Of a DNA stretch of 11,496 nucleotides, positions 6,418 to 11,402 are shown piece after piece. Each line of letters starts with the position of its first letter. Position 1 is the first letter of the stretch. The notes under the pieces are model-generated. The model did no database searches. It was not told the origin of the DNA and was given only the letters and a program-made list of their open reading frames with translations. The position numbers were made by a program, and so were the translations under genes. The DNA is from Lawsonibacter sp. (GTDB lineage: Bacteria; Bacillota; Clostridia; Oscillospirales; Oscillospiraceae): positions 1 through 11,496 of the forward strand of contig JAAWLY010000065.1 of the NCBI GenBank assembly GCA_022798155.1, given 5' to 3'.

Positions 6418-6450
6418 TGTAGGGCGGATATTATCCGTCTCTACAGACGG
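6418..6450. repeat. short palindromic repeat between regulator and kinase genes
   Basis: TGTAGGGCGGATATTATCCG (6418-6437) contains the near-palindrome CGGATA-T-TATCCG, directly followed by the hairpin CCGTCT-CTAC-AGACGG (6435-6450). The TGTAGGG start is shared with the larger palindrome at 7177-7243, suggesting members of one interspersed repeat family. There is no U tract, so it is not a terminator for the regulator gene. Confidence 0.4.
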
Positions 6451-6453
6451 GCG

Positions 6454-7146
6454 TTACCCCGCGGCCCCCAGTTCAAACTTATAGCCCACGCCCCACACGG
6501 TTTTCAGCCGCCACTGGTCGCTGACATTTTCCAGCTTCTCCCGCAGGCGCTTGATGTGCACATCCACCGTGCGGCTGTCGCCGAAGTAGTCAAAGCCCCA
6601 CACCTCGTCCAGCAGCTGGTTCCGGGTGAATACCCGGTTGGGGGAAGAGGCCAGGTGGAACAGCAGCTCCAGCTCCTTGGGGGGCGTATCCACCCGCTGG
6701 CCGTCCACCAGCAGCTCGTAGGAGTCCAGGTTGATGACAAGCTTGTCGAAGGACAGCTTTTTCTCCCCCGTCTCCTCCGCTGTCCCCGTCCGGCGCAGGA
6801 CAGCCCGGATACGAGCAAGCACCTCCTTCATCTCAAAGGGCTTGACAATGTAGTCGTCCGCCCCCTGCTCCAGACCGGAGACCTTGTCCTCGGTCTCCCC
6901 TTTGGCGGTGAGCATAATCACCGGGGTCTTGTCTCCCTCCCGGATCTTTTTCAGCACCGACCAGCCGTCCATAATGGGCAGCATGATATCCAGCAGCACC
7001 AGGTCGGGCTGGTAGGAGCGAAACAGCTCCACGCCCTTGCCGCCGTCCTTGGCCACCTGGGTCTCGAAGCCCTCCTTCTCCAGGTAGAGGTGGAGCAGCT
7101 CAGCAATATTGGCGTCATCCTCAACGATCAGGACTTTTTGGGACAT
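6454..7146 (-). CDS. OmpR/PhoB-family response regulator
   Basis: The 230-residue protein has a receiver domain (about 4-115) with acidic pocket E9-D10-D11, phospho-acceptor D53 (LVLLDIMLP), T80 and K102 (VKPF). A winged-helix DNA-binding domain (about 130-227) follows, with the recognition segment DSRTVDVHIKRLREKLE. This family binds tandem hexamer-like repeats spaced about 11 bases apart as dimers. I chose the ATG at 7146 (MSQKVLIVEDD), preceded by GAGGTG; the in-frame GTG at 7161 would consume that site. The kinase gene follows after 65 bases and htrA after that. Two TTCAC(A/C) hexamers at 11-base spacing in its own promoter suggest autoregulation, and the same repeats stand in front of the two small-RNA units at 8603 and 8771. 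Whether it is PhoP-, CssR- or WalR-like cannot be settled from the sequence. Confidence 0.96.
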   Translation of the reverse strand: MSQKVLIVEDDANIAELLHLYLEKEGFETQVAKDGGKGVELFRSYQPDLVLLDIMLPIMDGWSVLKKIREGDKTPVIMLTAKGETEDKVSGLEQGADDYIVKPFEMKEVLARIRAVLRRTGTAEETGEKKLSFDKLVINLDSYELLVDGQRVDTPPKELELLFHLASSPNRVFTRNQLLDEVWGFDYFGDSRTVDVHIKRLREKLENVSDQWRLKTVWGVGYKFELGAAG

Positions 7147-7176
7147 AGATGGGCACCTCACTTTTTCGAAAATGCC

Positions 7177-7243
7177 TGTAGGGTGTGACCACTGGGCACG
7201 CCGCCATTTCGGATACCGGCGCGCCCAGTTGCCGCGCCCTACA
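7177..7243. repeat. 27-bp-arm palindromic repeat in the leader of the response regulator gene
   Basis: Arms 7177-7203 (starting TGTAGGG, containing ACTGGGCACGCCG) and 7217-7243 (containing CGGCGCGCCCAG, ending CCCTACA) match at 22 of 27 positions around a 13-base centre. The element lies between the -10 box (7257-7262) and the start codon (7146), so it would fold in the 5' leader. Mismatches fall partly as G-U on either strand, giving no strand preference. It is probably an interspersed repeat; a regulatory role is possible. Confidence 0.55.
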
Positions 7244-7256
7244 TCATATTATCTCT

Positions 7257-7298
7257 ATTATAGCGCAAAAAAGGGGGCTTGGGTGAATAATCTGTGAA
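7257..7298 (-). promoter_or_regulatory. promoter of the two-component operon with two direct-repeat regulator boxes
   Basis: On the minus strand TTCACA (7298-7293) and TTCACC (7287-7282) start exactly 11 bases apart, and a consensus TATAAT (7262-7257) begins 25 bases after the start of the second hexamer. The layout resembles Gram-positive PhoP boxes (TTHACA repeats with 5-base gaps) and closely parallels the two units at 8603 and 8771, where the distance is 26. The normal -35 position has no good match (CACCCA), which suits activator dependence. The predicted start is near 7250. Binding by the adjacent regulator is inference. Confidence 0.55.
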
Positions 7299-8474
7299 TT
7301 ACGGCGTTTTTTGCTCCTCCACATAGGAGTGGTCCACCTGAATCACCGGGAAATAGCGCTCAGACAGCCGCCGGATTTTCTCAGTAAGCGCGGCCCGCAC
7401 CTCTCCGTTGGACAGGGACAGACCGTAGGGCACCACCACATCGAAGAGGAGATTGGTGTGGATGGGTCCCGCCGTAACCCGGAAATCATGGATGGTGCAG
7501 GCCGGGTGCAGCTCCCTGGCCAGCTCCGCCACCTGTCCCCGCAGGGCGTCGGTGCGCTCGTCCCGCACCACCGGGTCCATATGGATGCAGGTCTCGATCT
7601 GATGTTTGGCCTTCAGCTCCCGCTCAATGTGGTCGATGATATCGTGGACCTCCAGCAGATTGGCCTCTGCGGGGACCTCGGCGTGGAGGGACATCATGGC
7701 CCGACCGGGGCCATAGTCGTGATAGACCAGGTCGTGAATGCCCAGAATATGCTCGTGCTCCAGCACCAGCCGGTCGATATCGGCGGCCAGCGCCCGGTCC
7801 ATGGGCCGGCCCAGCAGGGGGTCCACCGTGTCCTTGGCCGCCGTCCAGCCGGTACGCAGGATAAACAGGGCCACCCCCAGGCCCAGCCAGCCGTCCAGGG
7901 ACAGGCTCAGAAGGTGCCCGGCCACCAGGCCCGCCAGCAAAGCGCCGGTAGCAACCCCGTCAGACAGGGAGTCGGCAGCGGTGGCGGACAGAGCAGCGGA
8001 CTGAATTTCCCGGGAGAGTCCCCGGTTAAACCAGAACATCCACAGCTTTACCAAAACGGACACCGCCAGGATGCCCGCCGACAGGGGGGAAAAGCTCACC
8101 GGCTCGGGGTGGAGAATCTTCTGGAAAGAGGACTGGGCCAGCTCCACCCCCACCAGCAGGATGAGCATGGCCACCACCAGCCCGGCCAGATACTCCATCC
8201 GGCCGTGGCCAAAGGGGTGCTCCTCGTCCGCCTTCTGCCCGGCCAGCCGAAAGCCCACCAGAGTGACCACCGAGGAGGCGGCGTCAGACAGGTTGTTGAA
8301 GGCGTCGGCAGTGACGGCGATGGAGGCTGTAAGCATACCCGCCAGCAGCTTGCCCAGAAAGAGCAGCAGGTTCAAACCTACCCCCACCCCGCCGGCGACG
8401 GCGCCACACCACTGTCTGGTCTCAGGCGCCTTGGGATCTCTGCCTCCCAGACATAATTGCAGAAAAATGTTCAT
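7299..8474 (-). CDS. cation diffusion facilitator (CDF) transporter, likely Mn2+-type
   Basis: The 391-residue protein has the CDF layout: six membrane helices in residues about 25-215, the loop EEHPFGHGRMEYLAG (84-98), and a cytoplasmic C-terminal ferredoxin-like domain. The first metal site reads N60-x3-D64 in helix 2 (DAFNNLSDAASS) and D168-x3-D172 in helix 5 (AADSLSDG). Zinc CDFs use D/H-x3-D in helix 2 and H-x3-D in helix 5; the N-D-D-D set is the pattern reported for manganese exporters such as pneumococcal MntE, so Mn2+ efflux by proton antiport is the likeliest role. The C-terminal part (about 300-391) extends past the usual FieF/YiiP length. The start ATG 8474 has GAGGTG about 11 bases upstream, slightly far. 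It has its own promoter (8515-8543). It may read through into the two-component operon behind it. Confidence 0.92.
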   Translation of the reverse strand: MNIFLQLCLGGRDPKAPETRQWCGAVAGGVGVGLNLLLFLGKLLAGMLTASIAVTADAFNNLSDAASSVVTLVGFRLAGQKADEEHPFGHGRMEYLAGLVVAMLILLVGVELAQSSFQKILHPEPVSFSPLSAGILAVSVLVKLWMFWFNRGLSREIQSAALSATAADSLSDGVATGALLAGLVAGHLLSLSLDGWLGLGVALFILRTGWTAAKDTVDPLLGRPMDRALAADIDRLVLEHEHILGIHDLVYHDYGPGRAMMSLHAEVPAEANLLEVHDIIDHIERELKAKHQIETCIHMDPVVRDERTDALRGQVAELARELHPACTIHDFRVTAGPIHTNLLFDVVVPYGLSLSNGEVRAALTEKIRRLSERYFPVIQVDHSYVEEQKTP

Positions 8475-8514
8475 GTATGAAACACACCTCGCAGACCACG
8501 GCGGTCAATTCCCA

Positions 8515-8543
8515 ATTATAACTTGTTTATTTTACCATGTCAG
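8515..8543 (-). promoter_or_regulatory. sigma-A promoter of the CDF transporter gene
   Basis: On the minus strand CTGACA (8543-8538), a 17-base spacer and consensus TATAAT (8520-8515). The predicted start is near 8508, leaving a leader of about 33 bases to the ATG at 8474. It diverges from the small-RNA promoter at 8603. Confidence 0.75.
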
Positions 8544-8602
8544 CGGCGCGATAGCAAGCGAAAATCCGCAAGGAGCCCGCTCCCTCCCCAGCGGCGGAAA
8601 TG

Positions 8603-8656
8603 TTCACAAAAAGTTCATCGGAATGTCACGGTTTTGCCTTATTCCCAGTTTATTAT
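8603..8656 (+). promoter_or_regulatory. three-repeat OmpR/PhoB-type promoter of small-RNA unit 1
   Basis: TTCACA (8603), TTCATC (8614) and GTCACG (8625) start at exact 11-base intervals, with AAAAG and GGAAT between them. The -10 TATTAT (8651-8656) begins 26 bases after the third repeat, and there is no conventional -35. Tandem hexamers at 11-base pitch ahead of a lone -10 are the hallmark of activation by a PhoB/PhoP-class regulator. The same arrangement recurs at 8771. Regulator identity is inferred. Confidence 0.68.
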
Positions 8657-8662
8657 GACACT

Positions 8663-8754
8663 TGTAAACAACAGACAAATCTTATCTCCTTTCTCTCTCC
8701 TTTACAACACACAGGCAGAAGGCCCCGGTTTTTACCGGGGCCTTCTGTCGTCTT
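8663..8754 (+). ncRNA. putative small RNA, unit 1 of a tandem pair, with anti-Shine-Dalgarno pyrimidine tract
   Basis: The predicted transcript is about 92 bases. It opens with an A-rich unpaired segment and continues with a pyrimidine-rich stretch (8683-8703) containing TATCTCC and CTCTCCTTT, exact complements of GGAGATA and AAAGGAGAG ribosome-site sequences. Next comes the conserved ACAACACACAGGC. It ends in a 14-bp perfect hairpin, CAGAAGGCCCCGGT-TTTT-ACCGGGGCCTTCTG (8716-8747), with tail TCGTCTTC. No ATG with a ribosome site lies between start and hairpin. C/U-rich single-stranded loops that mask ribosome sites are the working part of Firmicutes small RNAs such as FsrA and RoxS/RsaE, so translation repression is the likeliest role. 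The tail is only moderately U-rich, so termination efficiency is uncertain. Its near-copy is unit 2. Confidence 0.55.
8716..8754 (+). terminator. hairpin ending small-RNA unit 1
   Basis: A 14-bp perfect GC-rich stem (8716-8729 / 8734-8747) with a TTTT loop is followed by TCGTCTTC. The weak U tract is the only unusual point; unit 2 has the same TTCTGTCGTCTT tail after an unrelated stem sequence, so the tail is conserved while the stem is not. Confidence 0.6.
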
Positions 8755-8770
8755 CGGGAAGATTTTGGAG

Positions 8771-8824
8771 TTTACAAAAAGTTCACGGGAAAGTCACGAA
8801 ATCGCCGTATTTATCTTCTATGAT
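8771..8824 (+). promoter_or_regulatory. three-repeat OmpR/PhoB-type promoter of small-RNA unit 2
   Basis: TTTACA (8771), TTCACG (8782) and GTCACG (8793) start 11 bases apart, with AAAAG and GGAAA between. The -10 TATGAT (8819-8824) begins 26 bases after the third repeat, exactly as in unit 1, and is followed by GACA in both units. TTTACA is a perfect TTHACA PhoP-type hexamer. Spacer and -10-flanking bases differ from unit 1, while repeats and distances are preserved, which points to selection on the regulatory layout. Confidence 0.68.
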
Positions 8825-8830
8825 GACATC

Positions 8831-8935
8831 GTAGCCAAGCTACAACATGTATCTCCCATTTCTCCCTCTCCTTTTACAACACACACAGGCGGAACGCCCT
8901 GACCGAAAGGTCAGGGCGTTCTGTCGTCTTTACTT
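8831..8935 (+). ncRNA. putative small RNA, unit 2 of the tandem pair
   Basis: The predicted transcript is about 100 bases, starting with a small hairpin, GTAGC-CAA-GCTAC (8831-8843). It shares with unit 1 the order TATCTCC, pyrimidine tract, CTCTCCTTTT, ACAACACACACAGGC, GC hairpin, TTCTGTCGTCTT. The hairpin GAACGCCCTGACC-GAAA-GGTCAGGGCGTTC (8892-8921) is 13 bp, perfect, and unrelated in sequence to that of unit 1. An ATG at 8848 opens a frame, but it has no ribosome site and reads through the hairpin, so I treat the unit as non-coding. The 3' end overlaps the stop codon of the convergent SLH gene (8930-8932). Interpretation as for unit 1: a regulated, ribosome-site-masking RNA. Duplication with divergence would allow distinct targets or additive dosage. 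Confidence 0.55.
8892..8933 (+). terminator. hairpin ending small-RNA unit 2
   Basis: A 13-bp perfect stem (8892-8904 / 8909-8921) closed by a GAAA tetraloop, with tail TGTCGTCTTTACTT. On the minus strand, where it would serve the SLH gene, the hairpin is followed by CGCCTGTGTG with no U tract, so it primarily serves the plus strand. Confidence 0.65.
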
Positions 8936-10228
8936 CAGGGTCTCAAACATCTTCAGGGCGATGAGCAGAGCCTGCTCAATGCTGGCGTCCCCCTTGGGGG
9001 CGAAGCTGTTGTTGCCCACGCCGGTGATGATCTCCTTGCTGTTCATAAAGGCCACGGCGTTCCGGGCCCAGCCGGCCATATCGCCGTCGTCGGCGAAGGA
9101 GGTGGCCGCCACCGCGGGAATCTCGCCGCCCAGCTTGGTGTATACGCTGGAGAGCATCACCGCCGCCTGCTCCCGGGTGACCAGAGCGTCCGGGCTGAAT
9201 TTGCCGCCGCCCACGCCGCTGACAAAGCCCAGGTCCGCCGCCTGGAGGATTACCGGGTCGGTAGTGTCGGTGAAGGAGCTTTCACCGGTGGTCTCGGCCT
9301 TCTTGCCGCTCATGGCCTCGTAGAGCTTGACGGCAGTGGCGGCGAACTGGGCCCGGGTGATGCTTACCCGGTAGTCATTGCCCAGGCCGTCAGCGGCCAG
9401 ACCGGTCTCCACCGCAACCGCTACCCGATCCTTGGCCCAGTTGCTCACCTGATAGGCGGGGGTGGTGGGTTCGGTGGATTCCGGATCGGTGGGCTGCTCA
9501 GGCTCAACGGAGTGTTCATCCGTAAGGAGGAAATAATAATCAATGTACATCGGTTTATAGCTCTCTGGGTCATGGCCTACAGAAAAACCTAGACGAAACA
9601 GTGTGTTAGTTCCAAATTCCTCAATCAAATAATCGGCGGAAATCTTGGCAGGCTCCCCTTCAAGGCCATCGCCGTAACCCACGGTATAGTAGTAGATAGA
9701 CCCCTCACAACTCATATCCCAAATGTAACCATACTCAATCTCTTCACTATCTGATACCTTGTCATTCAGGGGCCCTGTTGTGTCCGTAGGCAGCACTTCG
9801 CTGCCCACACTCATACCCTCATCTCCATAGGTAATAACAGTCTTGGCTATCCGGCTGTCAAAAATACCATCGCCATCTGGATCGGACCACGCCTGACATG
9901 CCATGCCGGCATCGCTGATGTATCCGTCCTCATTTTCAATAACCAATTCGGCCCCTGCGGGGAGAGCAAATACCTGGCCCGGCGTGAATGTCTCCACCGC
10001 AGTCTTTGTGCTCACGCTTGTCTCTTCATTGTACCCCCAATTCTGAACACGGAAACTCTTTTCTCCCAGGTCCAGGCTACTGGTATCTTTGGCGTTGATT
10101 GTCACAGTATTTTTGTCGTTTCCAACCATACTATTAGCTGGTGCCGCCGAATAGCTTGCTGACACGGGGATGGTCAGGCCCAGACACATAATCAGTGCCA
10201 GCGCTAGGGATAGGAGTTTCTTTTTCAT
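8930..10228 (-). CDS. secreted S-layer homology (SLH) domain protein
   Basis: This 432-residue exported protein has a clear signal peptide (MKKKLLSLALALIMCLGLTI, cleavage after VSA, about residue 24). The N-terminal portion to about residue 245 matches no domain I recognise; it is acidic and Tyr/Asp-rich, and its DNA is less GC-rich than the rest. A Pro/Glu/Thr linker (EPEQPTDPESTEPTTP) leads to three SLH modules at about 255-432, seen in the repeats of ITRAQFAATAVKL, VTREQAAVMLSSVY and SIEQALLIALKMF, with GFVSGVGGGKFSPDALVTRE marking the second. SLH modules bind pyruvylated secondary wall polymers, so the protein is probably displayed on the cell surface. AGAGGAAG lies 7 bases before the ATG. 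A long, structured leader precedes it. The composition change between halves suggests a mosaic origin. The role of the N-terminal domain is unknown. Confidence 0.9.
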   Translation of the reverse strand: MKKKLLSLALALIMCLGLTIPVSASYSAAPANSMVGNDKNTVTINAKDTSSLDLGEKSFRVQNWGYNEETSVSTKTAVETFTPGQVFALPAGAELVIENEDGYISDAGMACQAWSDPDGDGIFDSRIAKTVITYGDEGMSVGSEVLPTDTTGPLNDKVSDSEEIEYGYIWDMSCEGSIYYYTVGYGDGLEGEPAKISADYLIEEFGTNTLFRLGFSVGHDPESYKPMYIDYYFLLTDEHSVEPEQPTDPESTEPTTPAYQVSNWAKDRVAVAVETGLAADGLGNDYRVSITRAQFAATAVKLYEAMSGKKAETTGESSFTDTTDPVILQAADLGFVSGVGGGKFSPDALVTREQAAVMLSSVYTKLGGEIPAVAATSFADDGDMAGWARNAVAFMNSKEIITGVGNNSFAPKGDASIEQALLIALKMFETLK

Positions 10229-10254
10229 GTGATTCTTCCTCTCTTTTTAATTTT

Positions 10255-10315
10255 CTCGACGGTTCGTTCCCCCGGAGCGTGGAGAGTATCCCTCCGGGAG
10301 CCGTTTTCCGCCGAG
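10255..10315 (-). promoter_or_regulatory. two-tier RNA hairpin in the leader of the SLH gene
   Basis: On the minus-strand RNA, CTCGGCGG (10315-10308) pairs with CCGTCGAG (10262-10255), and inside it CTCCCGGAG (10300-10292) pairs with CTCCGGGGG (10277-10269). Each stem includes one pair that is G-U only on this strand and would be an A-C mismatch on the other, so the structure belongs to the SLH mRNA. It ends 27 bases before the start codon. It could be a leader regulator or stabiliser; I do not recognise a known riboswitch class. Confidence 0.5.
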
Positions 10316-10389
10316 ACAAACAAAAGCGGCGCAGGATAATCTTTTATCCCACACCACATTTATCCAGACACAAACCCTCAAAGCGCCTC

Positions 10390-10418
10390 TTGTAAAAAGA
10401 CGGCTTTTCCGATATAAT
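10390..10418 (+). promoter_or_regulatory. sigma-A promoter on the plus strand, opposite the SLH leader
   Basis: TTGTAA (10390-10395), a 17-base spacer and consensus TATAAT (10413-10418). The predicted start is near 10425. No gene follows on this strand; the transcript would run into two hairpins at 10444-10500. Confidence 0.55.
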
Positions 10419-10424
10419 GAAGGT

Positions 10425-10510
10425 CGGCGCAGCAATGCTGTTGTGTGGGAGGGCTTGTCTCCCGCATAGAGGTGTGGGGCGGTTCCAGCGCCCCACGCCT
10501 TGCCTTTATT
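10425..10510 (+). ncRNA. putative small RNA antisense to the SLH leader
   Basis: Downstream of a near-consensus promoter lie CAGC-AAT-GCTG (10430-10440), the 8-bp stem TGTGGGAG / CTCCCGCA (10444-10451 / 10459-10466) and the 12-bp stem AGGTGTGGGGCG / CGCCCCACGCCT (10470-10481 / 10489-10500), followed by TGCCTTTATTT. Both larger stems contain one position that pairs as U-G on the plus-strand RNA but would be A-C on the minus strand, so the fold is encoded for plus-strand RNA. Size about 85 bases. It overlaps the probable 5' leader of the SLH gene on the other strand and could act as an antisense RNA. It may instead be an interspersed palindromic repeat. Confidence 0.38.
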
Positions 10511-10524
10511 TGCCTCGTGCCTCT

Positions 10525-10553
10525 ATTGTAGCGCGTATTGGAAGAATACGCAA
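10525..10553 (-). promoter_or_regulatory. candidate promoter of the SLH gene with an internal palindrome
   Basis: On the minus strand TTGCGT (10553-10548), a 17-base spacer and TACAAT (10530-10525). The predicted start is near 10518, giving a leader of about 290 bases before the ATG at 10228. The spacer and -35 contain a perfect inverted repeat GCGTATT-N5-AATACGC (10533-10539 / 10545-10551), well placed for a repressor. The -35 is only half-consensus; I found no better minus-strand promoter nearer the gene. Confidence 0.45.
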
Positions 10554-10571
10554 GCAATTTTTATCCAAAAA

Positions 10572-10604
10572 TATAAAAGTACCCCCGTCCAAAAGGGCGG
10601 GGGT
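10572..10604 (-). terminator. rho-independent terminator of the rpsF-ssb-rpsR operon
   Basis: On the minus strand ACCCCCGCCC (10604-10595), a TTTT loop and GGACGGGGGT (10590-10581) form a 10-bp stem with one mismatch, followed by ACTTTTATATTTTT. It lies 16 bases past the rpsR stop. The same stem pairs fully (U-G) on the plus strand and is followed there by GCGGTGTTTTG, so it may act in both directions. Confidence 0.85.
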
Positions 10605-10619
10605 GCGGTGTTTTGACGA

Positions 10620-10865
10620 TCAGTCGGTGACGTAGGGCAGCAGGGCGACCTGGCGGGCGCGCTTGATGGCCTCGGTCAGCTGGCGCTGATGCATGGCGCA
10701 GGTACCGGTGGTGCGGCGGGGCAGGATTTTGGCCCGCTCGGACGTGAACCGGCGCAGCTTGGCGGCGTCCTTGTAGTCGATCTGCTCCACCTTGTCGGCA
10801 CAGAAAGCGCAGACCTTGCGGCGCTTGCGGCCCCGGGGAGCTCTGTTATCACGTTCCATAGCCAT
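10620..10865 (-). CDS. rpsR: 30S ribosomal protein S18
   Basis: The 81-residue protein (MAMERDNRAPRGRKRRKV...) has the normal S18 size and the hallmark segments RRKVCAFCADK, IDYKDAAKLRRFTSERAKILPRR, TGTCAMHQRQLTEAIKRARQVALLPYV. CxxC near residue 20 together with CxxH near residue 57 makes it the zinc-binding (C+) form of S18, known to occur alongside zinc-free paralogs in some bacteria. It binds S6 on the 30S platform. The ATG at 10865 has AAAGGAGG 8 bases upstream; an in-frame upstream frame to 10907 is only an extension into the ssb end. It follows ssb by 38 bases, the standard S6-SSB-S18 operon order, and a terminator follows it. Confidence 0.97.
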   Translation of the reverse strand: MAMERDNRAPRGRKRRKVCAFCADKVEQIDYKDAAKLRRFTSERAKILPRRTTGTCAMHQRQLTEAIKRARQVALLPYVTD

Positions 10866-10903
10866 GGAATTAACCTCCTTTTTACGACCAAATGTGGTCA
10901 GAG

Positions 10904-11389
10904 TCAAAACGGCAAATCGCCGTCGTCGGTAGAAAGTTCAGAGAACTGGTCCCCGTCCGCCGGGGGGGCGCCGTAGCTGCCCAGGGGGTCGGCGGGTGCG
11001 GCAGGAGCGGAATAGCCCCCGCCCTGGCGGTAGCCGGTGGAATAGCTTCCACCGCCATCCCCGTCCCGCTTGGAGTCGCCGAAGTAGATGTTGTCGGCAA
11101 TTACCTCGGCGGAACGGCGCTTGCCGCCCTCCTTGTCGGTCCAGTCCCGAATCTGCAGCCGGCCTTCCACCACGGCCATGCGGCCCTTGGTAAAGTAGCG
11201 GGTGACAAACTCAGCGGTCTGGCGCCAAGCCACCACGTCGATAAAGTCGGTGGCCCGCTCGCCGGTGGACTTGTCCTTGTAGTCCCGGTCGACGGCCAGG
11301 GAGAAGGAGGCCACCGGAGTGCCGGTCTGGGTACGCCGCAGCTCGGGGTCGCGGGTGAGGCGGCCCATAATAAAAATCTTGTTCAGCAC
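10904..11389 (-). CDS. ssb: single-stranded DNA-binding protein
   Basis: The 161-residue SSB has one OB fold (about 1-105: IFIMGRLTRDPELRRTQTGTPVASFSLAVDR..., DFIDVVAWRQTAEFVTRYFTKGR, VEGRLQIRDWTD), a Gly/Ser/Pro-rich flexible linker (about 108-148) and the acidic tip DDGDLPF that recruits replication and repair partners. It works as a tetramer coating single-stranded DNA. The start is GTG at 11389, preceded by AAGGAGG at 8 bases, with the ribosome site overlapping the rpsF stop codon, so translation is coupled. A short gap leads to rpsR. Length and layout are normal. Confidence 0.97.
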   Translation of the reverse strand: MLNKIFIMGRLTRDPELRRTQTGTPVASFSLAVDRDYKDKSTGERATDFIDVVAWRQTAEFVTRYFTKGRMAVVEGRLQIRDWTDKEGGKRRSAEVIADNIYFGDSKRDGDGGGSYSTGYRQGGGYSAPAAPADPLGSYGAPPADGDQFSELSTDDGDLPF

Positions 11390-11402
11390 TTGCCGCTCCT
11401 CC

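Noticed and set aside
8603..8830. CRISPR or other repeat array suggested by regularly spaced TTCAC motifs
   Set aside because: The repeats are 6-base hexamers at 11-base pitch, only three per cluster, ahead of a -10 box; this is a regulator-binding layout, not a CRISPR array.
8847..9323. 158-codon plus-strand frame covering small-RNA unit 2 and the end of the SLH gene
   Set aside because: It has no ribosome site, reads through a 13-bp GC hairpin, and is mostly the reverse complement of the SLH coding sequence.
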